In this document: in pieces, positions 34,446 to 43,913 of the stretch | How the letters are laid out: the number at the start of each line of letters is the position of its first letter | Position numbering within the stretch: the first letter of the stretch is position 1 | Source: Roseivirga seohaensis | Lineage (GTDB): Bacteria; Bacteroidota; Bacteroidia; Cytophagales; Cyclobacteriaceae | DNA: 64,000 nt | Assembly (NCBI RefSeq): GCF_001592945.1 | Contig: NZ_LRPB01000045.1 | Coordinates: 169,999-233,998 of the forward strand | Reading direction: 5' to 3' | The notes under the pieces: generated by a model | The model's database searches: none | What the model saw: only the letters and a program-made list of their open reading frames with translations | Told to the model about the DNA's origin: nothing | Translations under genes and position numbers: made by a program

Positions 34446-37400
34446 ATGAGTATTCAGCATTTAAAGCTATTTAGACCTTCAAAAATCAGATCGATTTTGG
34501 GCCTAACATTCATGCTACTCTCTGCTTTGGTTTATGGCCAAAAAGTAGACATGGATCTTTTCAAAGACATGAAAGCCAGGAGCATCGGGCCAGCCGCCAT
34601 GAGTGGTAGAATCACGGCCATTGATGTAGTGGAAAGTAATCCTGAGATCATCTATGCAGGAGCTGCATCAGGTGGTTTATGGCGTTCAACTGGTGGTGGC
34701 CTTAACTGGGAGCCTCTTTTTGACGATGAAGCCGTGCTTGGAATTGGTGCCATTTCCATTTACCAGAAAAATCCAGATATTATTTGGGTTGGAACTGGTG
34801 AAGGAAACCCGCGTAACTCTGTGAGCGGTGGATATGGTGTTTACCGTTCTATCGATGGTGGTGAAACTTGGGATTTGATGGGGCTTGAAAAAACCCGAAA
34901 TATCCACAGAATTTACATTCACCCAGATAATCCTAATATTGTTTATGTTGGCGCAATCGGTTCTCCTTGGGGCGAACACGAAGAAAGAGGCCTTTTCAGA
35001 ACCAAAGATGGAGGAAAAACTTGGGAGAAAATACTTTATACCAACAGCCTTACTGGTGTAGCCGATATGGTGGCTGACCCTTCTAACCCAAACAAGATAT
35101 TCGTTGCCATGTGGGAACACAAAAGATGGCCTTGGTTCTTCAAATCTGGCGGCCCAGGTTCAGGACTTTATGTGACTAACGATGGTGGAGACACTTTCAA
35201 AAATCTTACTGGAGAAAAAGGATTACCAAAAGGCGATTATGGTAGAATTGGTTTGGCGATTTCACGCAGCAGACCAGATTATGTTTATGCCATGATCGAA
35301 TCAAAAGCCAATGGTCTTTACCGTTCTACTGATGGAGGCAATACTTGGGAACTAAGAGCAGCCTCTGCAACTACTCAAAACATTGGAGATCGTCCATTCT
35401 ATTATGCTGACATCTTTGTAGATACCAAAAACGAAAACAGAATATATAGCCTTTTCTCTAGGGTTTCCAGGTCTGAAGATGGCGGAAAGTCTTGGGAAGA
35501 AATCATTCCTTACTCTGGAGTTCACCCAGACCACCACGCTTGGTGGATTCATCCAGAGGATCCTTCTTACATGATTGACGGTAATGATGGAGGTTTGAAC
35601 ATTACACGTGACATGGCTAAAACATGGAGATTCACAGAAAAACTTCCTGTGGGTCAGTTCTACCATGTAAATGTAGATAACGAAATGCCTTACAATGTGT
35701 ATGGCGGAATGCAAGACAACGGTTCGTGGGTTGGGCCTGCTTATGTATTTAACTATGCAGGAATCAGAAACCACGATTGGCAAGAATTAAGCTTTGGTGA
35801 CGGTTTTGACGTAGCACCAATTCCTGGTGACTCAAGGTATGGTTACACCATGTCGCAGCAAGGAAGTGTTTCGCGTTACGATAAACTAAGTGGATATACA
35901 AAGGGTATTCAGCCAACAGCACCTGATACTGCTACAAGCCTTCGCTTCAACTGGAACTCACCAGTAGCCGTTGATCCACACAATTCAAACGCTGTATATT
36001 TTGGGTCTCAGTTTGTTCATTATAGCACAAACAGAGGAGATGACTGGACAATCATTTCTCCAGATCTTTCGACTAATGACCCTGAAAAACAAAAGCAAAA
36101 CGAAAGTGGTGGTTTAACGCTAGACGCAACTGGTGCTGAAAATCACACTACTATTATTGCCATTGCTCCTAGCCCACTCGACAAAAACGTAATTTGGGCT
36201 GGTACTGATGACGGAAATGTGCAGGTAACCAAAGACAAAGGAAAAACTTGGACTAACGTAGCGGCTAAACTTCCTGGTTTACCTGCAGGTAGTTGGATTC
36301 CTCAAATAAAAGCATCACACCATAATGCGGGTGAAGCTTTTGTAATTGCTAACGATTACAGAAGAAATAACTTTACTGCTTATGCATATCACACTACAGA
36401 CTATGGTCAAACTTGGACTAGAATTGTAGATGATAGCGATGTATTTGGGTATACACTTTCCATTCTTCAAGATGAAAGAGAGCCTAATTTGATTTTCTTA
36501 GGTACTGAAAATGGTTTGTACGTAAGTTTCGATAAAGCTCAAAACTGGAACAAATGGAACCACGGTTATCCAAACGCTTCAACTATGGACTTGGCTTGGC
36601 AAGAAAGAGAGGATGATTTAGTAATCGGTACTTTCGGTAGAGCGTTCTATATTCTTGACGACTTGAGACCTTTGAGAGAGTTTGCTGCGAAAGGAGTTGA
36701 AACGGTGAAAAATTCTGACATCGTAATGTTTGATGTAGCTGATGCATATCAAATGACTTACCGTCAGCCTCCAGGCATGCGCTTCCCTGCTGATGGTGGC
36801 CCATTTGAAGGTGAAAACAAATACTTAAGCTCTGCTAACGTGAAGTTCTGGGTAAGAGATGACGCCAAAAAAGAAGAGGCTGTAGAAGACAAATCATCAC
36901 GTAGAAAGCGTAATAGCAAAGAAGCTGAAACAACAGAAACTCCTGAAAAGAAGCTACCTACTAAAGTGAAAATGATTGTTCTAAATGCTAGTGGCGATAC
37001 CGTTAGAACTAGAACTTCAAATATTAAGAAAGGAGAAATCAATACCATATCTTGGAATTTAGATAGAAGAAACCCTTACCCAGTTGAATTCTCTGGTGGT
37101 GGAAACCGTTTCGGTGGCGGAACTCAGAACCGTGAGCAATCTGCTGGATCGGCCCTGCCAGGTACTTACAAAATAGTGTTAGAATTTGGTGATCAACAGG
37201 TTTCTAAAATGGTAAAAGTACACCTCGATCCAAGAATGGAAATCAGCATGTCTGAGCTACAAGCCAATAAAGCCTTTGAAGATCAAGTACTGAAAATGTC
37301 TCAGTCTTTTGCTGAAATCACAAACAAGGTTAGATCTGCGAACGAAATCATTGAGAAAGTAGAAGCGCAAATGAAAAACGTTGATGCTGACAGAGTGAAG

Positions 37401-37721
37401 GATTTGAAAAAGGCTGTTGAAGAAGTAAAAGAGAGTTTCTTACCCGTTAGAAAACTTACTATTGGTGTACCTGGAGAAAGAGGACAAGCCGTAGTAAGAG
37501 AGCGTTTTACAACTGCAAATAACTATATTCAGGAAGCCAGAAGATACAACAACTCTCGTATGGGAGCACCTGGTGAAACAGAAAGAAATGCGGTAAGAAA
37601 AGCAGAGCAAATGATAAAGCTAACAGAAGAGAAAACGAATGAGTTTTTCAATACTACATGGCCTAAATTTAAAGCAGCTTACGATAAAGCCGATTTGAGT
37701 TTCTTCAAGGATTTTGAGTAA
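34446..37721 (+). CDS. Large exported BNR/sortilin-like repeat protein
   Basis: A 1091-residue exported protein with a signal peptide (about 14-32, ending VYGQ). The first 700 residues are a beta-propeller-like series of Asp-box repeats: STGGGLNW, SIDGGETW, TKDGGKTW, TNDGGDTF, STDGGNTW, SEDGGKSW and others, as in sortilin (VPS10) and BNR glycosidase-like proteins. The part after 750 contains a basic/acidic linker (KKEEAVEDKSSRRKRNSKEAE), a beta domain, and a helical C-terminal region of about 150 residues. These are often annotated as glycosyl hydrolases, but no sialidase catalytic residues are recognisable. A paralogue of 1000 residues lies at 56940-59942. The role is probably surface or periplasmic binding. 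Confidence 0.8.
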   Translation: MSIQHLKLFRPSKIRSILGLTFMLLSALVYGQKVDMDLFKDMKARSIGPAAMSGRITAIDVVESNPEIIYAGAASGGLWRSTGGGLNWEPLFDDEAVLGIGAISIYQKNPDIIWVGTGEGNPRNSVSGGYGVYRSIDGGETWDLMGLEKTRNIHRIYIHPDNPNIVYVGAIGSPWGEHEERGLFRTKDGGKTWEKILYTNSLTGVADMVADPSNPNKIFVAMWEHKRWPWFFKSGGPGSGLYVTNDGGDTFKNLTGEKGLPKGDYGRIGLAISRSRPDYVYAMIESKANGLYRSTDGGNTWELRAASATTQNIGDRPFYYADIFVDTKNENRIYSLFSRVSRSEDGGKSWEEIIPYSGVHPDHHAWWIHPEDPSYMIDGNDGGLNITRDMAKTWRFTEKLPVGQFYHVNVDNEMPYNVYGGMQDNGSWVGPAYVFNYAGIRNHDWQELSFGDGFDVAPIPGDSRYGYTMSQQGSVSRYDKLSGYTKGIQPTAPDTATSLRFNWNSPVAVDPHNSNAVYFGSQFVHYSTNRGDDWTIISPDLSTNDPEKQKQNESGGLTLDATGAENHTTIIAIAPSPLDKNVIWAGTDDGNVQVTKDKGKTWTNVAAKLPGLPAGSWIPQIKASHHNAGEAFVIANDYRRNNFTAYAYHTTDYGQTWTRIVDDSDVFGYTLSILQDEREPNLIFLGTENGLYVSFDKAQNWNKWNHGYPNASTMDLAWQEREDDLVIGTFGRAFYILDDLRPLREFAAKGVETVKNSDIVMFDVADAYQMTYRQPPGMRFPADGGPFEGENKYLSSANVKFWVRDDAKKEEAVEDKSSRRKRNSKEAETTETPEKKLPTKVKMIVLNASGDTVRTRTSNIKKGEINTISWNLDRRNPYPVEFSGGGNRFGGGTQNREQSAGSALPGTYKIVLEFGDQQVSKMVKVHLDPRMEISMSELQANKAFEDQVLKMSQSFAEITNKVRSANEIIEKVEAQMKNVDADRVKDLKKAVEEVKESFLPVRKLTIGVPGERGQAVVRERFTTANNYIQEARRYNNSRMGAPGETERNAVRKAEQMIKLTEEKTNEFFNTTWPKFKAAYDKADLSFFKDFE

Positions 37722-37742
37722 ATATTAGTTTAACTTATTAGC

Positions 37743-37780
37743 AAAAAGGCCATTCAACATTTTTGAGTGGCCTTTTTCTT
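37743..37780 (+). terminator. Bidirectional terminator
   Basis: AAAAAGGCCATTCA and TGAGTGGCCTTTTT form a stem with one mismatch and a T tract on both sides. It lies between convergent genes and can serve both. Confidence 0.82.
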
Positions 37781-37790
37781 TTGGTTCGAA

Positions 37791-38168
37791 TTACTTTGTT
37801 TGGGTTACACTAAATTGAAAATTTTCATTTTCATCTAAGCTAATCACATATTGGTATGTCGCCCCTATTTCCGCACCAATCCATTGAACTAGGGCATTAT
37901 TTGGCTTAATCACAGCTGACTGAGAATCGTATTTAAATGTAATGGAATCGGCTATATAAGTATTCTTAAATGGGAATGTGCCTGAAGACTCTAGGCTACC
38001 AATCGATCCATAGTTTTGAATGGCTCCACCTAAATAAATGGTTAGCTCATCTAAAGGTAGCGTTGCCTCATTCTTTACCATCAAATAAACTAAAGCATCT
38101 TCATCTGAATTCTCACAGGAACAAAAAAACAAGGGAATCAAGATGACTGCAACAATTAACTTTTTCAT
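37791..38168 (-). CDS. Small lipoprotein, unknown function
   Basis: A 125-residue protein with a lipoprotein signal: a hydrophobic stretch, IVAVILIPLFFCSC, whose Cys16 or Cys18 would be lipidated, followed by ENSDEDA. The acidic residues after the Cys match the Bacteroidota lipoprotein export signal, so it may be carried to the outer-membrane surface. The remaining 100 residues are beta-rich with no recognised domain. It stands alone between the shared terminator and the divergent histidine-kinase gene. Confidence 0.7.
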   Translation of the reverse strand: MKKLIVAVILIPLFFCSCENSDEDALVYLMVKNEATLPLDELTIYLGGAIQNYGSIGSLESSGTFPFKNTYIADSITFKYDSQSAVIKPNNALVQWIGAEIGATYQYVISLDENENFQFSVTQTK

Positions 38169-38295
38169 ATTTCAATAGGTAAGCACTCATATAGACACAA
38201 CCAAGTATATGTGAGTTGTAAAACCCGACATAGACAATTTTAACAGATTTTATTTGAGCTTCAAGAACATTAAGCAGAAAATGGGTTTATAACAT

Positions 38296-40860
38296 ATGAA
38301 ATCACCTTCCGATTTTAGTATTAAGAAGAAAGTATGGGTAACCTTCATTATCATTATTCTAGTGATTGGAGGTGGAATTTATTGGAGTTATGAAAGCTAT
38401 CAAAAACTCAGTCACTCCATTAACCTACTTTCTCAACCTGATGAGAAAACCCCTCTTATTCAGAAAACCATTCAGGGCATTACTAAAGCTGAAAACTATA
38501 TTCAGTATTACATCTTATCCAATGACGATAACGCCTATACAGCGTATCAGAATGAAATAAAACAAACACAACTCAGTATTGATGAGCTAAACAAGAGAAT
38601 GACTCAAGATAGTCTTCAGATACAAAGAATAGATTCACTGGAAATACTTTTTCTTCAGAAACTCAATTATCTAAGCGACTTCTTACTTACCAAAAAGAAT
38701 AGGCAAACCAAGAATTTCAGCAATGAGGCCCTTGAAAAAATCACAGAATCTACTGAAGACAGCGCAAGTACTGAATCAAAAGTGCTCGCCAAAATTAAAA
38801 CCACAGAAGAAACAAAGCCTACGATTAAGCATGATTTGGTAGCAACTGAATACAAAGAACCAGGTTTATGGGAAGGTGTCAAGCGTCTATTTGGAGCCAA
38901 AAACATTCGAGTGGATACTATTACTACAGTTCAAAATGATACACTTCGCACAACAGAAGTAGTTATCGACACACTCACCTTGGTGAATTACAACCCCGAC
39001 AGCATGCTGCTTAAAGTGAAAGAAATCCTTCAGCAGGTGGCAAATCAAGAGTTCAGAAGTCAATACAACCTTTCTTCTAAGGAATTAAATCTACTGCGGC
39101 AAGATATGCGCCTACGCGCTGAAATAGATGAAATAATTCAGCAGTTACAGAATTATGAGCAACAACTTGCCGCAAAAAAACGACAAGAGAGTTATCAGAT
39201 TTCTCGTGATTCTACCTTTGCTGTGCTCATTATCGGCATTTTAGGAATCGGTCTTGGAGGTTTTTTCTTAGTTGCAATTGGCAAAGATTTAACAAACTCT
39301 TACTACTTAAGTAAAAGGTTAGAATTAGAAAAGAACAAAGCAAATCGATTGGCCAAAGTGAAAGAAGAATTTTTGGCCAATATGAGCCACGAAATAAGAA
39401 ATCCGCTAAACAGTATACTTGGTTTTTCAGACCTTATAAAGAACACCAAACTGAATGAAACCCAACGAAAATATTCCAACGCGCTTTCGGAAAGTACAGA
39501 ATATTTAATGACGCTTGTGAATGATATTCTCGACTTTTCGAAATTAGACTCAGGAAAGGTAAGCCTACAGAAAAAGCCATTTTATATTCCAGATTTGGTT
39601 AATCAAATGGAAGATATTTATGCCTTGCAATGCCAAGAAAAGGAATTGAATTTTCTGGTTTCGTATGACCCTGAATTACAACACATTGATTTGATTGGAG
39701 ATGAATTTAGGATAAAGCAAATATTGATTAATCTGCTGTCTAATGCTGTTAAGTTCACCCATAGAGGCCAAGTGGCCTTACAGGTTTCTGCTCAAAAAAA
39801 GCATGATAAATATGACTTAACCATAAGAGTTAAGGACAGCGGAAAAGGAATAGCTCCTGACAAGCTTAAAGGTATTTTCAATTCTTTCGAGCAAGAAGAT
39901 GCCTCTGTGACCAAACAATATGGTGGCACCGGTTTAGGCTTGGCCATTGTAAAAAAATTAGTGGAAGCAATGAAAGGCAAAATAAGTGTTGAAAGCCACC
40001 CAGATCAGGAAACTACTTTCACCCTTAAATTAAAATTACCGTACCAAAAACATATTGTAGAGGCACAGAAACTGAACCCAGAAAACTTAACAACAGATAT
40101 AGCCAATATACATGTAGTAATTATTGAAGACGACCATTGGAATGCCACTTTGCTCAAAACCATACTTCAGCCTAAAGTGAATAGATTAACTGTTTTTGAA
40201 TCTGGAACAGAAGCTTTAGACTTTATTCGAGAGGAACATCAATCCATACAACTTATTCTCACCGACATTAATATGCCTCAATTGAGCGGTATAGAAATAC
40301 TAAAAGAAGTGGGTAAAATTAATAATGAACTACCTATAGTTGCTGTAACAGCCCATTCTCTGCCCCAACAATTGAAAGAGTTTAAAAGCATGGGTTTTTC
40401 GGCTGTGCTTACAAAGCCTTATCAAGAACTAGCCATTGACCAAATACTGAAAGATATGCTTCATCATTCTAACAGTGCAAATAGTAATGCGCAAAACAAT
40501 GTAGATTCCGTAACGACAAAATTTAATTTCGACCGTATTAAACAGTTTTCAGGCGATGACGAGGAATTGTTGGCTGATTTGGTGAGAGAGTTAATCCGAA
40601 GTAATGATAAAAACGTATCTGACTTCAATCGATTTCTTGAATCTAAAAATCTAGTGCTTCTGGCCAATACGGCCCATAAAATGGTGCAAACTTATGACAG
40701 CATAAACCATACGCCAATTTCCGAAACACTAAAAAGCATTGAAGTTTATCATCAGCTAGAAAAGCACGAAAAAATGCTTGAAACAGCACACGAATTGCTT
40801 CCTACGCTTATTCAGATGAACAAGGAATTGTTAGCGCTTAAATCTCAATGTTATACTTAG
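38296..40860 (+). CDS. Hybrid sensor histidine kinase with receiver and HPt domains
   Basis: An 854-residue kinase. Transmembrane helices at about 13-30 and 308-330 enclose a helical periplasmic sensor with no named domain (AENYIQYYILSNDDNAY). The HisKA box FLANMSHEIRNPL puts the phosphorylated His at 365; HATPase boxes include NLLSNAVKFTH and GTGLGLAIVKKL. A receiver domain follows (IIEDDHW, Asp657 in TDINMPQ), then an HPt domain with His794 in NTAHKMVQTYD, which lacks the usual KG after the His. The complete relay His-Asp-His would end on an external receiver, most likely the NtrC-type regulator, whose gene converges with this one and overlaps it by 23 bases. Confidence 0.9.
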   Translation: MKSPSDFSIKKKVWVTFIIIILVIGGGIYWSYESYQKLSHSINLLSQPDEKTPLIQKTIQGITKAENYIQYYILSNDDNAYTAYQNEIKQTQLSIDELNKRMTQDSLQIQRIDSLEILFLQKLNYLSDFLLTKKNRQTKNFSNEALEKITESTEDSASTESKVLAKIKTTEETKPTIKHDLVATEYKEPGLWEGVKRLFGAKNIRVDTITTVQNDTLRTTEVVIDTLTLVNYNPDSMLLKVKEILQQVANQEFRSQYNLSSKELNLLRQDMRLRAEIDEIIQQLQNYEQQLAAKKRQESYQISRDSTFAVLIIGILGIGLGGFFLVAIGKDLTNSYYLSKRLELEKNKANRLAKVKEEFLANMSHEIRNPLNSILGFSDLIKNTKLNETQRKYSNALSESTEYLMTLVNDILDFSKLDSGKVSLQKKPFYIPDLVNQMEDIYALQCQEKELNFLVSYDPELQHIDLIGDEFRIKQILINLLSNAVKFTHRGQVALQVSAQKKHDKYDLTIRVKDSGKGIAPDKLKGIFNSFEQEDASVTKQYGGTGLGLAIVKKLVEAMKGKISVESHPDQETTFTLKLKLPYQKHIVEAQKLNPENLTTDIANIHVVIIEDDHWNATLLKTILQPKVNRLTVFESGTEALDFIREEHQSIQLILTDINMPQLSGIEILKEVGKINNELPIVAVTAHSLPQQLKEFKSMGFSAVLTKPYQELAIDQILKDMLHHSNSANSNAQNNVDSVTTKFNFDRIKQFSGDDEELLADLVRELIRSNDKNVSDFNRFLESKNLVLLANTAHKMVQTYDSINHTPISETLKSIEVYHQLEKHEKMLETAHELLPTLIQMNKELLALKSQCYT

Positions 40861-42238
40861 CTATTTTGTTATAAAGCGTTGATCGATCGATATTTAACAG
40901 TTCTGCGGCTTTAGATTTATTATACTTTGTTTCTAGTAGCACCTTCTCGATCGTTTCCTTCTCTTGAAGTTCTTGCATAGCTTTCAAATTGTGTAATAAA
41001 CCTCGGCTTTCTGGTTTGGTGGCTATCGGTTTTTCGTGTTCTTTTTCTTCCAAAACCTCATTTTCATTCATTAAAGTATTTGGAATTTGAGCCAATTCTA
41101 TCAGATCGGTTTGACACAATAGCACTGCTCGTCTCACAATATTTCTTAATTCCCTTAAGTTACCAGGCCAACTATACTGTTGAAAAACCTGAATTACTGC
41201 CGAAGAAAAACCACTCACCGTCTTTTCTAACTCACTATTGGCTTGGTCTAAAAAAAAGTTCAAGTATTCATCTAAATCGCCCAAACGCTTTCTAAGTGGC
41301 ATTAGCTTTAGTTCAAACTCATTTAACCTATGAAAAAGATCAAGTCTAAATTGCTGTTCATCAATGGCTTGTTGCATTTTTTCATTCGTGGCCGAAATTA
41401 ATCTAACATCCACAGAAATATCCGTTTCACTCCCCACCCGTTTAATTTTTCGCTCTTGCAACGCCCTTAGCAACTGTACCTGAACGTCATAAGGTAAATT
41501 TCCTACCTCATCTAAAAACAAAGTTCCACCTTCGGCCAGCTCAAACTGTCCTTTTTTATCTTTAAGCGCCCCAGTAAAAGCCCCTTTTACATGCCCAAAC
41601 AATTCACTTGCCGCAAGCTCTTTTGAAAGTGCTCCACAGTCTACTGCTATAAAAGTTTTATCGGCCCTTTTACTGCTTTCATGAATCATTTTTGCAGCAT
41701 ACTCCTTCCCGGTACCACTTTCACCCAAAAGCAAAACGCTCATTTGAGTTGGTGCTACAAGCTTTATATGTTCCCAAAGTTGCTTAGAAGCCGCTGACTG
41801 ACCGATAATGTATTTTTTATTTGAAGATGGTAGATTTCTCTTCTTCTCAGGTTGTGCAATGTCCACTTTCTTTTCCTTCTGATTCAAAGCGGCCTTAATA
41901 GTAATTAACAGTTCGTCTGGATTTACTGGCTTCGTTACAAACTCAAAAGCCCCAAGCTGAATTGACTTCACTGCCGTACGAATATCAGAGTAATTAGTCA
42001 TCAGAATAATGGCCATTTCAGGAACTTTAGCTTTAATAAGCTCAATCAACTCAAGTCCATCTAAATCAGGTAGTTTGAAGTCAGTCAATACTAAATCGGG
42101 CATTTCATTGCCCATACTTTCCATGGCTGATTTTGAGGTATAAACTGAATTTACCAAAAAGCCATGCCGCCCTAAAAAAGCGGACAGCATTTTGTTGAAC
42201 GAAGGGTCATCATCAACTACAAGAATTCTTTTCTGCAT
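40838..42238 (-). CDS. NtrC-type sigma-54-dependent response regulator
   Basis: A 466-residue regulator. The receiver domain (1-120) has the acidic pocket VVDDDPS and phospho-acceptor Asp in [12 protein letters not shown]. The AAA+ domain (about 145-375) shows Walker [11 protein letters not shown], the sigma-54 contact GAFTGA, Walker [13 protein letters not shown] and the R-finger PGNLRELRN region. The C-terminal Fis-type HTH is [29 protein letters not shown], at 430-466. It activates sigma-54 promoters on phosphorylation. It should take its signal from the adjacent hybrid kinase. The start at 42238 removes an 11-residue extension not found in the family. Confidence 0.93.
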   Translation of the reverse strand: MQKRILVVDDDPSFNKMLSAFLGRHGFLVNSVYTSKSAMESMGNEMPDLVLTDFKLPDLDGLELIELIKAKVPEMAIILMTNYSDIRTAVKSIQLGAFEFVTKPVNPDELLITIKAALNQKEKKVDIAQPEKKRNLPSSNKKYIIGQSAASKQLWEHIKLVAPTQMSVLLLGESGTGKEYAAKMIHESSKRADKTFIAVDCGALSKELAASELFGHVKGAFTGALKDKKGQFELAEGGTLFLDEVGNLPYDVQVQLLRALQERKIKRVGSETDISVDVRLISATNEKMQQAIDEQQFRLDLFHRLNEFELKLMPLRKRLGDLDEYLNFFLDQANSELEKTVSGFSSAVIQVFQQYSWPGNLRELRNIVRRAVLLCQTDLIELAQIPNTLMNENEVLEEKEHEKPIATKPESRGLLHNLKAMQELQEKETIEKVLLETKYNKSKAAELLNIDRSTLYNKIAKYNIEI

Positions 42239-42409
42239 TGGGCGAAATAAAAAATGTGTGTTTTGTACCAACGCATAGCTTTGCGCTATGCATATATGTA
42301 TTCAAACTGTACTTCATGATAAATCTTGTAAAGGGCAAAAATGTTTAAACGAATTGATCAATGGCTTAAAATTCCTATTTATGAAATCGTAAAGCATTTA
42401 TCATTTTGC

Positions 42410-42417
42410 TAGCTTTG
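42410..42417 (+). promoter_or_regulatory. Candidate -7 promoter element of the AtoE-like gene
   Basis: TAGCTTTG fits the Bacteroidota consensus TAnnTTTG. It ends 5 bases before the ATG, which would give a leaderless or nearly leaderless mRNA. A clear TTTG -33 element is not visible, so support is weak. Confidence 0.25.
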
Positions 42418-42421
42418 AGTT

Positions 42422-43771
42422 ATGTCTAGAAACAGTCTCTACCTCCGTTTTGTCCGTCAAATTCTTCCCTCTCCATTTTCTATTGCAGTTATTCTAACCT
42501 TGGTCACCTTTATTCTGGCTTTAGTTTTTACTGAACGACCAGAAAATTCGGGCTCTACTTACAGTATGGTCATTTTAGGCTATTGGGAAATAGGCTTCTG
42601 GGAACTGTTAGAATTCACCATGCAAATGGCCTTAATTCTTATTTTGGGACATGCATTAGCACTCACCTCATTTGTTAATAATATCATCGATCGCTTTACT
42701 ATTTATTGTAATACATCGGCCAAGGCAGCATTTACCATTAGTTTACTCACCATTTTAGTAAGCATGATCAATTGGGGTTTGTGTTTGGTTTTTGGGGCTA
42801 TTTTCGCTCGAAAAGTAGCCGAAAGGGCAAAGGCTCATGGGTGGAAGATGAATTACCCATTGCTTGGTGCTGCTGGTTATAGTGGTATGATGTGCTTTCA
42901 CGGAGGCTTTTCAGGTTCGGCTCCTTTGGCTGTAGCCAGTAAAGATCACTTCCTCATTCAAGAAATTGGACAAATAGGGATTGGGCAAACGCTGCTGGCC
43001 ACCCCTAACATTATCACTTTTGTCCTACTCCTTATTATCGTTCCTTCAGTATTCTATCTGTTAGGAAAAAGAGGCCACGATACAGAAATTAATGCAGTGT
43101 TTAAAAAAGAAACACATCATGTTGGGGAGAAAAGTCAAGGTGCAGAAAGGATTGATAACTCTAAAATTGCAGCCATTGTCTTAGGTGGAATCATCTGTTT
43201 TATTGCCTTGCGTAAAATATGGGTCAGTCCTTCTCTGGTTGGCTTGTCATTTATCGACCTAAACTACATCAACTTCTTCTTTTTCGGTTTAGCAGTTTTG
43301 CTTCACGGTTCCTTCGCTAAATTTCTCTCTGCGATTGAAGAAGCCATTGGAGGGTCGGCTGGAATCATTATCCAATTTCCGCTTTATGCTGGTATTATGG
43401 GTATCATGACCTATTCAGGACTAGGCGCCTTATTCTCTCAAGGCTTTATGGAAATATCAAATGCCACTACATTGCCGATTTTCACCTTCTTCAGCGCAGC
43501 CATTGTAAATATATTCGTTCCTAGCGGAGGTGGCCAATGGGTAGTACAAGGCCCAATAGTAACCGAAGCTGCTCAAAATCTTGGCGCTTCTATTCCTAAA
43601 ACAATTATGGCACTTTCTTATGGCGATCAACTGACCAATATGCTTCAGCCTTTTTGGGCCTTGCCACTATTGGGTATTACTAAGTTAAAAGCAAAAGATA
43701 TTCTCCCCTATTCCTTCTTAATCATGCTTGTAGGAATGGCCATCTTTCTGATTTCATTGTTGCTCTTTTAG
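42422..43771 (+). CDS. Short-chain fatty acid transporter, AtoE-like
   Basis: A 449-residue membrane protein with about twelve helices and the AtoE/TIGR00366 signature regions: MQMALILILGHALALTS, NWGLCLVFGAIFARKVA, GYSGMMCFHGGFSGSAPLA and VNIFVPSGGGQWVVQGPI near residue 365. The GGFSGSAPL and FVPSGGGQW hairpins are the likely substrate and ion sites. Known members carry short-chain fatty acids such as acetoacetate or butyrate; this substrate is inferred. Monocistronic: its upstream neighbour is divergent and aconitase has its own promoter candidate. Confidence 0.85.
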   Translation: MSRNSLYLRFVRQILPSPFSIAVILTLVTFILALVFTERPENSGSTYSMVILGYWEIGFWELLEFTMQMALILILGHALALTSFVNNIIDRFTIYCNTSAKAAFTISLLTILVSMINWGLCLVFGAIFARKVAERAKAHGWKMNYPLLGAAGYSGMMCFHGGFSGSAPLAVASKDHFLIQEIGQIGIGQTLLATPNIITFVLLLIIVPSVFYLLGKRGHDTEINAVFKKETHHVGEKSQGAERIDNSKIAAIVLGGIICFIALRKIWVSPSLVGLSFIDLNYINFFFFGLAVLLHGSFAKFLSAIEEAIGGSAGIIIQFPLYAGIMGIMTYSGLGALFSQGFMEISNATTLPIFTFFSAAIVNIFVPSGGGQWVVQGPIVTEAAQNLGASIPKTIMALSYGDQLTNMLQPFWALPLLGITKLKAKDILPYSFLIMLVGMAIFLISLLLF

Positions 43772-43853
43772 ACTTTGATAGAAAAACTTGAAAAATACAG
43801 CTTGGTAAGGCTTTTTAGTCTGCTTTGTTAATTTTATTATTTACGAAAAGTGA

Positions 43854-43861
43854 TAACTTTG
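43854..43861 (+). promoter_or_regulatory. Candidate -7 promoter element of acn
   Basis: TAACTTTG fits TAnnTTTG and lies 52 bases upstream of the aconitase ATG. A TTTG at 43824-43827 could be the -33 element, though the spacing of 26 bases is longer than usual. Confidence 0.35.
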
Positions 43862-43913
43862 TCAACCCTTGACGAGTTATATTTTATTTACCCAAGAACC
43901 CTAAAATTCCATT

